A DNA stretch of 64,000 bases from Fibrobacter succinogenes (GCA_902771595.1 CACXXH010000033.1:1-64000); one strand, 5' to 3'. Positions 25,533-34,172 are shown, counted from the first letter of the stretch. A program made the numbers and translations. The notes: generated by a model not told the origin, from the letters alone.

Positions 25533-26756
25533 ATGCTGCACCGTTTCATCCAGAACCGACTCGAAAACGTATTCAAGTACTTTCCTTGCGTACTGCTGAC
25601 AGGCGCAAGGCAAGTCGGCAAGACGACCCTTATCAAGGAACTCGTCCCAAGCGAGTCCATGGTCACGTTCGACCCCGTGGAAGACATCCGCGGGGCAAAA
25701 GCCGACCCGGATCTATTCTTGCGGCAGATGCCCATTCCCGGATTTCTGGACGAAGTGCAATATGTTCCACAGGTGCTCGCCTCCCTCAAGCGATTTGTCG
25801 ATACAAGCGATTCCCGCAAATCCATGTTCTACCTGAGCGGTTCGCAAAACCTGAATGTTCTCCGCGGCGCAGCTGAATCCATGGCGGGGCGAGTCGCCGT
25901 TCTCGACCTCTACCCGCTTTGCTATAAAGAATTGTTCCAGAAACAGGAATGCGGCATATTGGAAGCATGGTTGCAAGATGGGGCAGACAATTTTTCCAAC
26001 TTTGGTGACGGATCAGTCCCTGCGTTAGCGAAACTTCTTTGGCGAGGCGGAATGCCAGGCATCCTTGACATGCCCGACTCGCTCATCCCCGATTATTTCA
26101 CGGGCTACATGCGCACCTATATCGAGCGCGACGTCCGTACCATAGCCGAAATTTCAAATCTGACCTTATTCTCCCGATTCGTACGGCTGCTTTCGGCACT
26201 TTCGGCACAGGAGGTAAACGAAAGCGAACTGGGGCGCGACCTCGGAATCGACAGGACGACTGCTCTCCGCTGGAAAAACATCTGCGAAGCGACATACCAG
26301 TGGGTTTCTATACCGCCCTTCAACAGGAACCCCATCAAGAAAATTTCGGGCAAAAGCAAGGGTTACTTTGTGGATACGGGTTTCCTTTGCCAGCTGCAAG
26401 GAATCTACTCACCTGAAGTTCTAATGTCTCACCCGTTGTACGGCCATATCTTTGAAAGCTTTGTCGTGATGGAAGTCATCAAGCGTATCAACGCCTGGAG
26501 CGCAAGGCCAATGCTATACCATTACAGGACCTACGCAGGAGCCGAAGTCGATTTGATTTTAGAATACAACGGGAAACTATTCCCCCTAGAAATTAAACTG
26601 GATTCACACCCAGCCAAGAAAGATGCAAAAGGTTTCGCATCCTTCAAGGACTCTTTCCCTAAAGAGAACATCGCCATGGGAATAGTCGCCTGCAACACTC
26701 CTGTTCCATACAAGTTATCAGAAAACGTGTGGGCAGTCCCCTGGTGGGAACTTTAA
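25533..26756 (+). CDS. AAA ATPase with DUF4143 domain (407 aa)
   Basis: The N-terminal AAA_14 domain has Walker A LLTGARQVGKTTLIKEL and Walker B PGFLDEVQYVP, then the sensor-like YLSGSQN. The DUF4143 C-terminal domain includes YIERDVRTIAEI, a winged-helix-like region and a final nuclease-like fold with EVDLILEYNGKLFPLEIKLD, whose spaced E-D and ExK pattern resembles PD-(D/E)XK nucleases. Such proteins are common and poorly understood; a toxin or defence role is sometimes guessed. ATG 25533 has GGAG 6 nt upstream. It stands alone downstream of palindromes. Confidence 0.9.
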   Translation: MLHRFIQNRLENVFKYFPCVLLTGARQVGKTTLIKELVPSESMVTFDPVEDIRGAKADPDLFLRQMPIPGFLDEVQYVPQVLASLKRFVDTSDSRKSMFYLSGSQNLNVLRGAAESMAGRVAVLDLYPLCYKELFQKQECGILEAWLQDGADNFSNFGDGSVPALAKLLWRGGMPGILDMPDSLIPDYFTGYMRTYIERDVRTIAEISNLTLFSRFVRLLSALSAQEVNESELGRDLGIDRTTALRWKNICEATYQWVSIPPFNRNPIKKISGKSKGYFVDTGFLCQLQGIYSPEVLMSHPLYGHIFESFVVMEVIKRINAWSARPMLYHYRTYAGAEVDLILEYNGKLFPLEIKLDSHPAKKDAKGFASFKDSFPKENIAMGIVACNTPVPYKLSENVWAVPWWEL

Positions 26757-26766
26757 ATCAAGCGAA

Positions 26767-27492
26767 TCACAAATACAGCCCAAAACGGACATCGCACTTG
26801 ACGCCCGCAAAATCAATATAGTTCATCCACACGGCACAGCCAACGCTCACGCCGTTAATCAGTACGTCCTCGTCTTCGATAATGTTTTTCCTGCTCTGCA
26901 ACGTATGCTCGTAGCGCACTCCCACTGAATAATGGTACAGGGGTTCAACACGATCTTCGCTATCGAACGGTTCATAGGATGTCAAGCCAATACCGATTTC
27001 AGGCGCAATTTTCCAGACGCCGTTCATGTCTATCGGAGGCCTGTAGAACAACTCCCCATTGAAGAAACCCATCGACGCATTCGCGCCCCCGCCCATCGAT
27101 GCGTAAAATTCGCCAAACCGGAAAACTAGACCCGTAACAAGTTCCAGACCGAACATCACCTCGCTATCTTCGGCAACAAACGGCGCCGTCAAGGACAATC
27201 CCAAATAATAGTCCTTGTAGCTCCGGTTTTTCTCGTTCCACTTTTTCTTTTTCTCCTTGAGTTCGCGCTCTCTCGCCTCGCCAGCCCGTTTTTCGTCGGC
27301 CGCCTTCCTCTGCTGGCATTGCGTATCGTCCTTGTCGCAAGAGATTGCCCAATCAACAAGGCCAAAAACCACCTCCAACATGGTAGGCGCTTCATCTTCG
27401 CTATATGATTTTGAAGATCCCGCCCACGCCGGGAAAACCAGCATGCTCACGCATGCCAGAACAATCCGCAAATTTTGCTTCGGCGAGAACAT
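26767..27492 (-). CDS. Secreted or outer-membrane protein with charged helix and barrel-like C-terminus (241 aa)
   Basis: A signal peptide (cleavage after AWA) is followed by a Cys pair in ISCDKDDTQCQQR, then a very basic/acidic helix (about 65-95, rich in KEKKKKW) and a C-terminal Gly/aromatic-rich region (LSLTAPFVAEDSEVMFGLEL, YASMGGGANASMGFF, SVGVRYEH) that ends VRFGLYL. This looks like a small barrel. No family is recognised. It is convergent with the AAA gene, with 10 nt between stops. Confidence 0.6.
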   Translation of the reverse strand: MFSPKQNLRIVLACVSMLVFPAWAGSSKSYSEDEAPTMLEVVFGLVDWAISCDKDDTQCQQRKAADEKRAGEARERELKEKKKKWNEKNRSYKDYYLGLSLTAPFVAEDSEVMFGLELVTGLVFRFGEFYASMGGGANASMGFFNGELFYRPPIDMNGVWKIAPEIGIGLTSYEPFDSEDRVEPLYHYSVGVRYEHTLQSRKNIIEDEDVLINGVSVGCAVWMNYIDFAGVKCDVRFGLYL

Positions 27493-27647
27493 ACCTGACC
27501 CCCATATCCATGAAGATATATTAACGCGCTTGAAAATGAGCGTAGGTTATCTGCGAATTCCGCGCGTTCGTCGGATTTATTTATTGCAAGAAGATGCCAA
27601 TGGACCCTATCGCATCGGCTTCGCCTCGCTCCAGGGTGACTGCGTGT

Positions 27648-27980
27648 TTATTTCTTCTTTGCGGCGGGCAGTTCGGGGAGCATCGCGTCGAGCAGGCGCA
27701 AAAGCAGGCCGCTGTCTTCAATCTGCTCGTTGGTCACGCGGAGCATGGGCTTTGCGCCCTCGTAGGGCAATTGCTTTTTCGCGTTCGGCAACAGCTTAAG
27801 CGCCGCAGGCACGGGCTTCACCAGCAGGCGGTCATCGTAAATCCCGCCAAAGACTTTCCCGTCAGCATACAGAATGTACTCGCCCATCATCTTGCGGGTT
27901 GTCACGCGAAAAGCGCCATTGAGCAATTCAGCATTGAACTGCGCCACGATTTTGTTGCGAAAATTTTCTGAACTCGGCAT
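27648..27980 (-). CDS. TfoX N-terminal domain protein (110 aa)
   Basis: Matches the TfoX_N fold: TTRKMMGEYILYADGKVFGGIYDDRLLVKPV is the conserved core (quoted here in part: RKMMGEYILYADGKVFGG), followed by PYEGAKPMLRV. It lacks the C-terminal helix-hairpin domain of the TfoX/Sxy competence activator, as do many stand-alone family members, so a role in competence should not be inferred. It is divergent from the EmrE-like gene, with 36 nt between starts. Confidence 0.85.
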   Translation of the reverse strand: MPSSENFRNKIVAQFNAELLNGAFRVTTRKMMGEYILYADGKVFGGIYDDRLLVKPVPAALKLLPNAKKQLPYEGAKPMLRVTNEQIEDSGLLLRLLDAMLPELPAAKKK

Positions 27981-28016
27981 GGTTACAATATAACAATTAA
28001 TTTGTATATTAACCCT

Positions 28017-28349
28017 ATGCTCAACTACTTATTTCTCATCCTCGCCATTGTCGCAGAAGCCGCTGGCACCACGCTCCTCAAGATGTCGGAGCAGTTCACC
28101 AAACTCGTTCCGTCCATCGCCTCGCTCGTCTGCTACGTGGCGTCGCTTTACCTGCTGAGTCTTTGCCTGCGCACCATCCCCATCGGCATCGCATATGCCA
28201 CCTGGTCGGCGCTCGGCATCGCCCTCATTACAATAAGCGGCATCTACTTTTTCAAGCAGACGCCGGATCTTGGAGCCATCATCGGGCTCATCTTGATTGC
28301 TTCTGGTGTAGCGGTCCTGAATCTATTCTCAAAGATGGACGTTCACTAA
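28017..28349 (+). CDS. Small multidrug resistance (SMR) transporter, EmrE-like
   Basis: 110 residues with four membrane helices. The proton- and substrate-binding Glu14 is in LAIVAEAAGTTLLK, and Tyr60 and Trp63 of the substrate site are at GIAYATWSALG, all at EmrE numbering. It would work as an antiparallel dimer exchanging protons for cationic compounds in the inner membrane. ATG 28017 gives the family length; an upstream TTG in frame is unnecessary. No second SMR gene is adjacent, so a homodimer is expected. Substrate range cannot be read from the sequence. Confidence 0.93.
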   Translation: MLNYLFLILAIVAEAAGTTLLKMSEQFTKLVPSIASLVCYVASLYLLSLCLRTIPIGIAYATWSALGIALITISGIYFFKQTPDLGAIIGLILIASGVAVLNLFSKMDVH

Positions 28350-28425
28350 GGCAGCCAATCATCGCTCCGCAATCTTTGCCATGCGGGTCACGCAATTCGT
28401 TTCGACACGCACCACATTTTTCCTG

Positions 28426-29232
28426 CTAGAACATCCACCCCACGAAAAGGATGCTTTCCGCAACAATCTTATCCAGGAGCCTCGTTCCATACCTGCTGGA
28501 ATATATAGTCAGTTCATCCTGAAATTCCGCCCTGCGGATAAAACGGCCAATACTTATTTCCGACCCCCAAAAAAAGTGTTCATAGCAATATCGGCCGCCA
28601 AGTCCCAAAGTGGCATACAGCCCGTATTCCTTGCCTCGAAGATGCACTTCCTCTTTATAAGAACTGGTATCGCGGTCCAAATCGACATTGTAGAAGACAG
28701 GCGACACTTGCAACTGCAAAAAGCCTTCCACCTGTTTTTGTTCGCGGCTATAGTTTTTTCCCGAAGGTCCAACATAACGATATTTTCCGAGGTTGCGACG
28801 ACCCCAATACCATCGTAACATCATGGGCGTGGATATAGCATTGATGGTTCCCTCGCCATCGGTATAGGAACGGAGATCGCTTTCATCAAATCCCGCATAA
28901 GAGAGCCTAACGGCAAGGCTCCAAAAATCCGTAAGCAGCCGCTCGTATGTCATGGCAAAATTCAAATTCTGCGCAATTAGATTGAACGAAAACCGGTTTC
29001 TCTTATTTGGGGGCGCACTAATTCCCAGCGAATCCTTCGGAGCAAGATTCTCGGGTACAACAGCGCCCGGCGTCACCGCATTGGCGTCTTTTGCCTGTCC
29101 ATCGGCTTTCGCCGTATTTATGACATAGGTTACCTTATGGGTATCGGTATAAACGGTATCCACCGTCCCGTCCTGGGAATAAACGAGTGCCGGACACAAA
29201 AGCGCCAGGAGCATAACAAAAAACAAAGGCAT
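28426..29232 (-). CDS. Predicted outer-membrane protein with DTVYT-type N-terminus (268 aa), third of a trio
   Basis: A signal peptide (residues 1-19, ALVYSQ) is followed by DTVYTDTHKVTYVINTA and a linker, and then barrel-like segments (FNLIAQNLNFAMTYERLL, LYATLGLGGRYCYEHFF, SILFVGWMF). The terminal Phe fits an outer-membrane beta-signal. ATG 29232 follows the stop of the preceding gene by 1 nt; the longer frame lies inside that gene. It is the third gene of a tight trio starting at 30888. No family is recognised. Confidence 0.65.
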   Translation of the reverse strand: MPLFFVMLLALLCPALVYSQDGTVDTVYTDTHKVTYVINTAKADGQAKDANAVTPGAVVPENLAPKDSLGISAPPNKRNRFSFNLIAQNLNFAMTYERLLTDFWSLAVRLSYAGFDESDLRSYTDGEGTINAISTPMMLRWYWGRRNLGKYRYVGPSGKNYSREQKQVEGFLQLQVSPVFYNVDLDRDTSSYKEEVHLRGKEYGLYATLGLGGRYCYEHFFWGSEISIGRFIRRAEFQDELTIYSSRYGTRLLDKIVAESILFVGWMF

Positions 29233-29233
29233 G

Positions 29234-30052
29234 TCAGAACCCCAACTTATATTCAAGCCCGAAGAACATTCCGCGTGGAACCGTTCCGGTAAGCAAACGC
29301 ATATTTCCGAGAGACAAGAAATCCCTGGCGTCACTCCCCCAATACTGGTATCCAAACGAGAAGCCAAAATCCCACAAATAGTTACCCGCATTCCAGACGA
29401 GACCTAACGTTCCAGTAGCAGCCACTCCCGCATCAAAGCTCCATTTCTTATCAACATCGCTGTCATAAGGCTTATCCCGAGCCACCTTTATAGTGGGATG
29501 ACCCATCGCCTGAACATAAAACGACACGCTATTCAGGGGAACATTCCTGTGTTTCACCTTGCGGCGTTTCCGGTTTTCCCGCGAGACAACCACAGTCAGC
29601 AAATACTGGCGGTACCCCACTCCCGGAGAAAAAATCGACCTGACGCCCTCCCAGGATCGTTCTTCATCCCAAATTCTATACTCATAAAACAGCAATGTCG
29701 TAGACAAGTTAAAAATCGTGGAGCCCCTGTAGGCGTTCTCGATTTCCAAGTCCCAATCAAGCATAAAAACACCGAAATACAGGCTCAGGATATTCAACGC
29801 CGTATACATCCCTACATAGGAATTGATTGCCGGGGGGATGGTGTCCGTATCGTAATCAACAAGATAGGGATTGATTTGAGACTCCGCCTTCCGAGCAACC
29901 GATTCCTGTATATAAACGGTATCCGGCGGAGAGGCGACGAAAACCGTATCTACGACCCGCTTTTTCACGTAAACCGTATCGGTTGCGGCAAAGCCTGAAC
30001 CCGCCATCATAGAGAACACAACGAAGCCCATTAGAAACCGAAAGCTCATCAT
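29234..30052 (-). CDS. Predicted outer-membrane protein with DTVYV repeats (272 aa), second of a trio
   Basis: A signal peptide (cleavage near FAATD) is followed by TDTVYVKKRVVDTVFVASPPDTVYIQESV (in parts: TDTVYV, VDTVFV, PDTVYI), then about 200 residues of aromatic, strand-forming sequence ending GLEYKLGF. The start overlaps the stop of the gene at 30049 (ATGA), showing translational coupling. The terminal Phe and strand pattern suggest a barrel. The three genes share the N-terminal motif but differ in the barrel. Confidence 0.65.
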   Translation of the reverse strand: MMSFRFLMGFVVFSMMAGSGFAATDTVYVKKRVVDTVFVASPPDTVYIQESVARKAESQINPYLVDYDTDTIPPAINSYVGMYTALNILSLYFGVFMLDWDLEIENAYRGSTIFNLSTTLLFYEYRIWDEERSWEGVRSIFSPGVGYRQYLLTVVVSRENRKRRKVKHRNVPLNSVSFYVQAMGHPTIKVARDKPYDSDVDKKWSFDAGVAATGTLGLVWNAGNYLWDFGFSFGYQYWGSDARDFLSLGNMRLLTGTVPRGMFFGLEYKLGF

Positions 30053-30888
30053 AAGAATCCCACGCCGATATTCACTTTCAGATCCAATTGCAAGCCATCC
30101 GCTATGTACATCACATGCTTGCTAAGAATTTCTTTATCAAAGGAGGGCACGATATTGTACGAGAAACCGTATTCAAAACCAAACGTCGCCCAGTTTCCCC
30201 TAAAGGCATGGCCTCCATGGGCATATAAGGCAAAGCCCTTATAAGAGCCGTAATCGCTATGGGGCCTATCATTAATCAAATTCGGTTTGGCGTCCCACGT
30301 ATTGGTATAATTGGATTTACGGAGCAGGAAATTTCCGCCAACTTCATAAAAAAAGCTGCTCCGTGCCGGGCGCGTATAATGCCTATAGCCGGCGCCTATA
30401 TCGTACTGTTCAATATAGCCCTCGTATATGCTGCTAAAAACATCGCCGCCACTGGTCTCGGGATATTTCTTTCCATAGCGGACATTGAACACCATGGAAT
30501 TTTTCCTGTTAAAAGAAATTTCGATATTTCCCCCGACCTTCAGGCCCAGGGATTCATCAAGCATCCATATAATCGAAACAACATCGAAATTCAGATAAAA
30601 AAAGCGATGGGTATAGCTAGTATCGTTGCGGGGCAATTTCGTGGTGTCCCTACCAAAGGGATTAGCCTCTGTTGGGCGGCAGCATTGCTCCTCGGCATAT
30701 TCCCGGGGCCCCGCCTCAACTCGGCCATCCGCATTCAAATATATCGTATCGGCCTTGGGTTTCAGCGCAACATAGACCGTATCCCGAACGATTTCTTCCA
30801 CATACACGGTATCCCGCGTTTCTTCCTGCGAAAAAACCGCTCCCCAAAGACAAAGAATCAGCCCCAAGACACTTCTGATATGTTTCAT
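30049..30888 (-). CDS. Predicted outer-membrane protein with DTVYV repeats (279 aa), first of a trio
   Basis: The signal peptide ends AVFSQ. The mature N-terminus repeats RDTVYVEEIVRDTVYVAL and then ADTIYLNADG, the same device as in its two downstream neighbours. A Cys pair (EQCCRP) follows, and then strand-rich sequence (YLNFDVVSIIWMLDES, FALYAHGGHAF, LDLKVNIGVGFL). ATG 30888 is chosen; a TTG three codons upstream is possible. Function is unknown; coupled expression suggests the trio works as one complex. Confidence 0.65.
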   Translation of the reverse strand: MKHIRSVLGLILCLWGAVFSQEETRDTVYVEEIVRDTVYVALKPKADTIYLNADGRVEAGPREYAEEQCCRPTEANPFGRDTTKLPRNDTSYTHRFFYLNFDVVSIIWMLDESLGLKVGGNIEISFNRKNSMVFNVRYGKKYPETSGGDVFSSIYEGYIEQYDIGAGYRHYTRPARSSFFYEVGGNFLLRKSNYTNTWDAKPNLINDRPHSDYGSYKGFALYAHGGHAFRGNWATFGFEYGFSYNIVPSFDKEILSKHVMYIADGLQLDLKVNIGVGFL

Positions 30889-30922
30889 CAAAGACAATTA
30901 TAGATTTTCTGAATCCCCAAGG

Positions 30923-31354
30923 CTACAGAGACTTTTCCATGTACACGCATTGGAACGTGTCATGATGCGGTTTACCGGTCTCTTCGAAGCGGTAACCCAT
31001 TTTTTTGTAGAAATTCTCGACCCCTACGCGGCTGGAGATTACTGCTTTTTTGAAGCCCTTTTCGCGCATCCACTTTTCGGCTTCGGCGACTACGGAACGG
31101 CCCAGGTGCTGCCCCCGGTATTCCGGCAATACGACGACGCGCCCGATTTCGGCAACGCCGTCGCGAACCTCGAACCAGCGGCATGTGGCCACCGGGTAAA
31201 TATCGTCGAGAGCGAGGACATAGTTGCAGTCCGCGCCGTCATGCGAATCGATTTCGGCATCGAGCGGGATCTGGTGCTTGCGCATCATCGCCTGGATGCG
31301 CACGTAATACGCACCCGCACGCTCGCTCTCTTTGGTAACCCGGATGATATTCAT
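30923..31354 (-). CDS. GNAT-family N-acetyltransferase (143 aa)
   Basis: A single GNAT domain. The acetyl-CoA pyrophosphate loop is RGQHLGRSVV after strand IGRVVVLPEY, followed by WMREKGFKKAVISSR and the C-terminal VENFYKKMGYRF segment. This pattern resembles ElaA or PhnO-type acetyltransferases, and the substrate is unknown. It lies 8 nt downstream of the BatD-like gene on the same strand, so it is probably cotranscribed. Confidence 0.9.
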   Translation of the reverse strand: MNIIRVTKESERAGAYYVRIQAMMRKHQIPLDAEIDSHDGADCNYVLALDDIYPVATCRWFEVRDGVAEIGRVVVLPEYRGQHLGRSVVAEAEKWMREKGFKKAVISSRVGVENFYKKMGYRFEETGKPHHDTFQCVYMEKSL

Positions 31355-31362
31355 GGACCCGC

Positions 31363-32289
31363 TTATTCTTCTTCGGATATGCCCATGAGCTTCATGGCGC
31401 CCTTCCAGGTTTCGCGATTTTCGAACCCGTCGCGCTTGCCGCCGCCGTAGCGGGCGTGCGCGAATTCTTCGACCAGCGATTCCCAGCCCTCGAGCTTGCC
31501 ATCCTTAACCATCGCGTCCAGGTTCACAGCGGAGGCGGCGGAGGCATCTCCGGCACCCTCGCCGGCAATCCCGAATTTTTCAGCAACGTATTCCTTGCAA
31601 ATACTTTCCAGTTCCAAAAGCCACTCGCGGCTGTCTGCAGAATTCACGCGCTGTTTCAGGACCATCATGCGTTCGCGCAGGGCGTTCTCGGCGGCATTTT
31701 TGGAGGCGGCGGCTGCACGAGCCGCAGCACGGCGGCGGGCGCGCCACAGGCCCGCGAAAAGCACGCAAACGGCCACAACCAGGCCAACCACGAGCGGAAG
31801 CGGGTTAAAGGGTTCATTCACGCGCACATCTACGCTCTCGCTCCGCAAATCAAGCGGCTGCCCCATTTGCGTCGGGATTTCGAACCGCATGGCGGGTATA
31901 TGCAGGTTTCCCGTATCCTGCGCCGCAATCTTGTAGGTAAACGTAATCGAGGCGATTTCCTTGCCGTCTTTCACGGAGCGCGCCGACTCCTGCGACATGG
32001 CCACCTGCGTGAGGCCCTTCGCGTTCGCGGAACCCGTAGGCACCACCAGGAGCGCGCTGCCCTGCACGCTCCAGCTCACCGTGATCGGGAAATCGAAAGT
32101 ATCGCCCACGGTCACCGCGGGCATCCCGCCTTCGGGACCAGCCTTCACCGAAATGCCCAGCTGTTCGGGAGTGGGCATGCTTATCTGCGATGCCTGAGCG
32201 GAGTCCGGCACAGCGTTTGCGGCAGAATCCTGCACGCCGATTGCAGCGCTATCCTGCGCAGCATCCATATTCAAAGAATCATTTTCCAT
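31363..32289 (-). CDS. BatD-like membrane protein lacking a signal peptide (308 aa)
   Basis: An N-terminal Asp/Ala/Ser-rich region (residues 1-40) is followed by a beta-sandwich with VTVGDTFDFPITVSWSVQG and FTYKIAAQDTGNLHIPAMRFEI, the pattern of BatD 'oxygen tolerance' domains. There is one membrane segment (LPLVVGLVVAVCVLFAGLW), then a basic stretch and a cytosolic helical domain ending in ISEEE. BatD proteins normally start with a signal peptide; here none is visible and no ribosome site precedes ATG 32289. Upstream lies a repeat cluster that may have displaced the original start. MoxR and DUF58 partners are far away at 21665 and 13474. Confidence 0.65.
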   Translation of the reverse strand: MENDSLNMDAAQDSAAIGVQDSAANAVPDSAQASQISMPTPEQLGISVKAGPEGGMPAVTVGDTFDFPITVSWSVQGSALLVVPTGSANAKGLTQVAMSQESARSVKDGKEIASITFTYKIAAQDTGNLHIPAMRFEIPTQMGQPLDLRSESVDVRVNEPFNPLPLVVGLVVAVCVLFAGLWRARRRAAARAAAASKNAAENALRERMMVLKQRVNSADSREWLLELESICKEYVAEKFGIAGEGAGDASAASAVNLDAMVKDGKLEGWESLVEEFAHARYGGGKRDGFENRETWKGAMKLMGISEEE

Positions 32290-32298
32290 ATGTACAAA

Positions 32299-32591
32299 AT
32301 GTACAAAAGCCGAGAGTCGCAGGCAAGGACACTTGCATGCGACCGAGGCGCCAAACCATGGCTTTGCGCATGCAAAGCCCATGTACAAAAGCCGAGAGTC
32401 GCAGGCAAGGACTTCGCGCGGCAAAAGCGAAGCCCCAGATATCAATCTGGGGTTGAGCTTGCCGGCGAGGGGGCGCTAACTTACGCCAATGCAATCTCTT
32501 TTTCGCCCCTGAGCTTTCTTTACCCACATGCGACCGAGGCGCCAAACCATGGCTTTGCGTATGCAAAGCCCATGTACAAAAGCCGAGAGTC
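32299..32591. repeat. Cluster of direct repeats with internal palindromes
   Basis: A 65-bp unit occurs at 32336-32400 and 32527-32591 with one mismatch; it contains GGCTTTGC and GCAAAGCC arms around a short loop. A shorter piece starting TGTACAAAAGCCGAGAGTC occurs at 32300-32330 and again at 32382-32412. The 437-nt gap between genes at 32289 and 32727 holds nothing else but a terminator. The arms and multiplicity suggest a non-coding mobile or structural repeat family. Confidence 0.8.
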
Positions 32592-32636
32592 ATGGGCAAG
32601 TATATTTCGTCCCCGAGCTTATCAAAGCCCATATAC

Positions 32637-32668
32637 AAAAAAAACGCCCTGCGAGGTTGCAGGACGTT
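32637..32668 (-). terminator. Terminator of the GH8 gene
   Basis: On the minus strand, AACGTCCTGC/GCAGGGCGTT with loop AACCTC is followed by T8. It lies 58 nt beyond the GH8 stop. Confidence 0.88.
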
Positions 32669-32726
32669 AAAATGTCTGTGGATGCCCTTGCCGGGCAAAG
32701 CCCGACGGCGGCATGCCGCGCTAAGA

Positions 32727-34106
32727 TTACAGCGGGAGCAGCGCAGGCTTCATATACATGCCGTTCAAGAGCTGGCTGTACATAGTCATGAGGATATGCG
32801 GGAAGTAGCTGAACCCGCTCATCGTCTTGGTATTGAACGAAGCCGTGCACTCGTTAAGCCAAGCCTGGTTTCCGGCCATGCCCGTGAGGCACCATGCACC
32901 ATGCCAGTTCGGCATAAAGGAATTCGTAGAACCGTCTGCCTTGCCAGCAACAGCGGAATACATCACCTTGCCGGTTGTTTCAAGTTTGGCGGCGCTTCCC
33001 GAGGACTTGGTCGAAATAAAGTTGTTCAAGGTGGACAGCACCTGCTGTGCACGCGGATCCTGAGTCCAGTAGTAGTCCCAAGCGATGCGCCACGGAATGC
33101 GCACGGCTTCGTGATAGAACTGCCAATAGGTGTTGGTCGCGCTCCCGTTCTTCGGGTCAATCGCAGTACCGCTGATATCGGTCCAGTCCGGGATTACGCC
33201 CGTGCCAGCCGACTGCACATTAATCATGTAAGTGTACATGGTGTTGAGCACGTTCGTCCAGTCGTGGTTCTTGTCAACAAGAGCGAACAGCTTGATAGCA
33301 ATCGGAGAGAAGTAGCTCAGGTTGTAAGCGCTATTATCCTTCTTCCATACCGGCATATTGCCTGCGTAAATCATGCCAGTCGGGCTGATTTCATTGTTCC
33401 AGATATCGTTGATAACCAGGAGAGCGTCGTTCAAGTACGCAATGTCCCCCGTAGCATAGTAGGCAAGAACCAGCGCGGTCGCGATGTCCAGGTCAGCATC
33501 AGTCGCCGAAGAGGAGTTCGCCGGAGTGACGAGGGATTCGTACGAGTACGTGCCCACCTTCCAGGGCATCAAGTTAGAGTTCTGATATTCGCGGTAACCC
33601 CTGTTGTAGTACCACAGGGAATTGAAGGCTGCCAGATCGCCAGCAAAGAGCGTAATCAGCATGCCGTAGCCGATAGCTTCCGACACGGTGCATCCGCGCT
33701 TCTTGTAGCTGTCATCACTCTCGTCAATGACACAATAGGCGTCATTCTGCGTATCCCAGACGATACGAGCCGGAATCATGCCAGCCGCGACATAGTTGCC
33801 AAAAATCAAAGTCCAGTCCTTAGCCAACTCCGGGTAAAGAGCGGCTTCCTGCTGGTAGGTCTTGTAGTACAACGCCTTCCAACTCCCGTACAAGTTCAAT
33901 GCGGCATCCAAACTCGCAACACTAGGCAAAATTCCATAGGGAGACTGTACGACACCATTATTGGCGGCAGAGGACGAAAGCGGGACCACCGTGCTGCTCG
34001 TCGGAGGCGGCACCGGTTCCGGAGAAACGGGATCATCCTTATCGCAGGCAGACATCAACATGGCGGCACTGATAGTCAGAGCCGAAAAAAACAGTTTTTT
34101 CTTCAT
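32727..34106 (-). CDS. GH8 endoglucanase, lipoprotein (459 aa)
   Basis: A glycoside hydrolase family 8 (inverting) enzyme, probably an endo-beta-1,4-glucanase. The lipobox is MSAC (Cys21) and a Ser/Pro linker follows to about residue 50. The catalytic domain has the general-acid Glu143 in CTVSEAIGYGML and the acidic ATDADLDIATAL segment (about 201-210), both family hallmarks, and a later GVIPDW-type segment. ATG 34106 is chosen: ATGAGG about 9 nt upstream could act as ribosome site. It lies just downstream of the CBM11-like array, behind a terminator, so it probably has its own promoter. No binding module is fused. Confidence 0.93.
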   Translation of the reverse strand: MKKKLFFSALTISAAMLMSACDKDDPVSPEPVPPPTSSTVVPLSSSAANNGVVQSPYGILPSVASLDAALNLYGSWKALYYKTYQQEAALYPELAKDWTLIFGNYVAAGMIPARIVWDTQNDAYCVIDESDDSYKKRGCTVSEAIGYGMLITLFAGDLAAFNSLWYYNRGYREYQNSNLMPWKVGTYSYESLVTPANSSSATDADLDIATALVLAYYATGDIAYLNDALLVINDIWNNEISPTGMIYAGNMPVWKKDNSAYNLSYFSPIAIKLFALVDKNHDWTNVLNTMYTYMINVQSAGTGVIPDWTDISGTAIDPKNGSATNTYWQFYHEAVRIPWRIAWDYYWTQDPRAQQVLSTLNNFISTKSSGSAAKLETTGKVMYSAVAGKADGSTNSFMPNWHGAWCLTGMAGNQAWLNECTASFNTKTMSGFSYFPHILMTMYSQLLNGMYMKPALLPL

Positions 34107-34172
34107 TTCAAAAAACCTCATCTATTTACCCATAATATACTTTACTATTCCGGTTTTATCTACAAGATAAAC

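Noticed and set aside
25533-26756. Toxin-antitoxin or phage-defence island
   Set aside because: The AAA/DUF4143 gene has no partner gene next to it, and no other defence genes are visible.
27648-27980. Competence regulator Sxy/TfoX
   Set aside because: Only the TfoX-N domain is present; a competence role needs evidence that is not here.
32299-32591. Insertion sequence
   Set aside because: No transposase frame and no clear terminal inverted repeats or target duplications were found; only the repeats themselves are supported.
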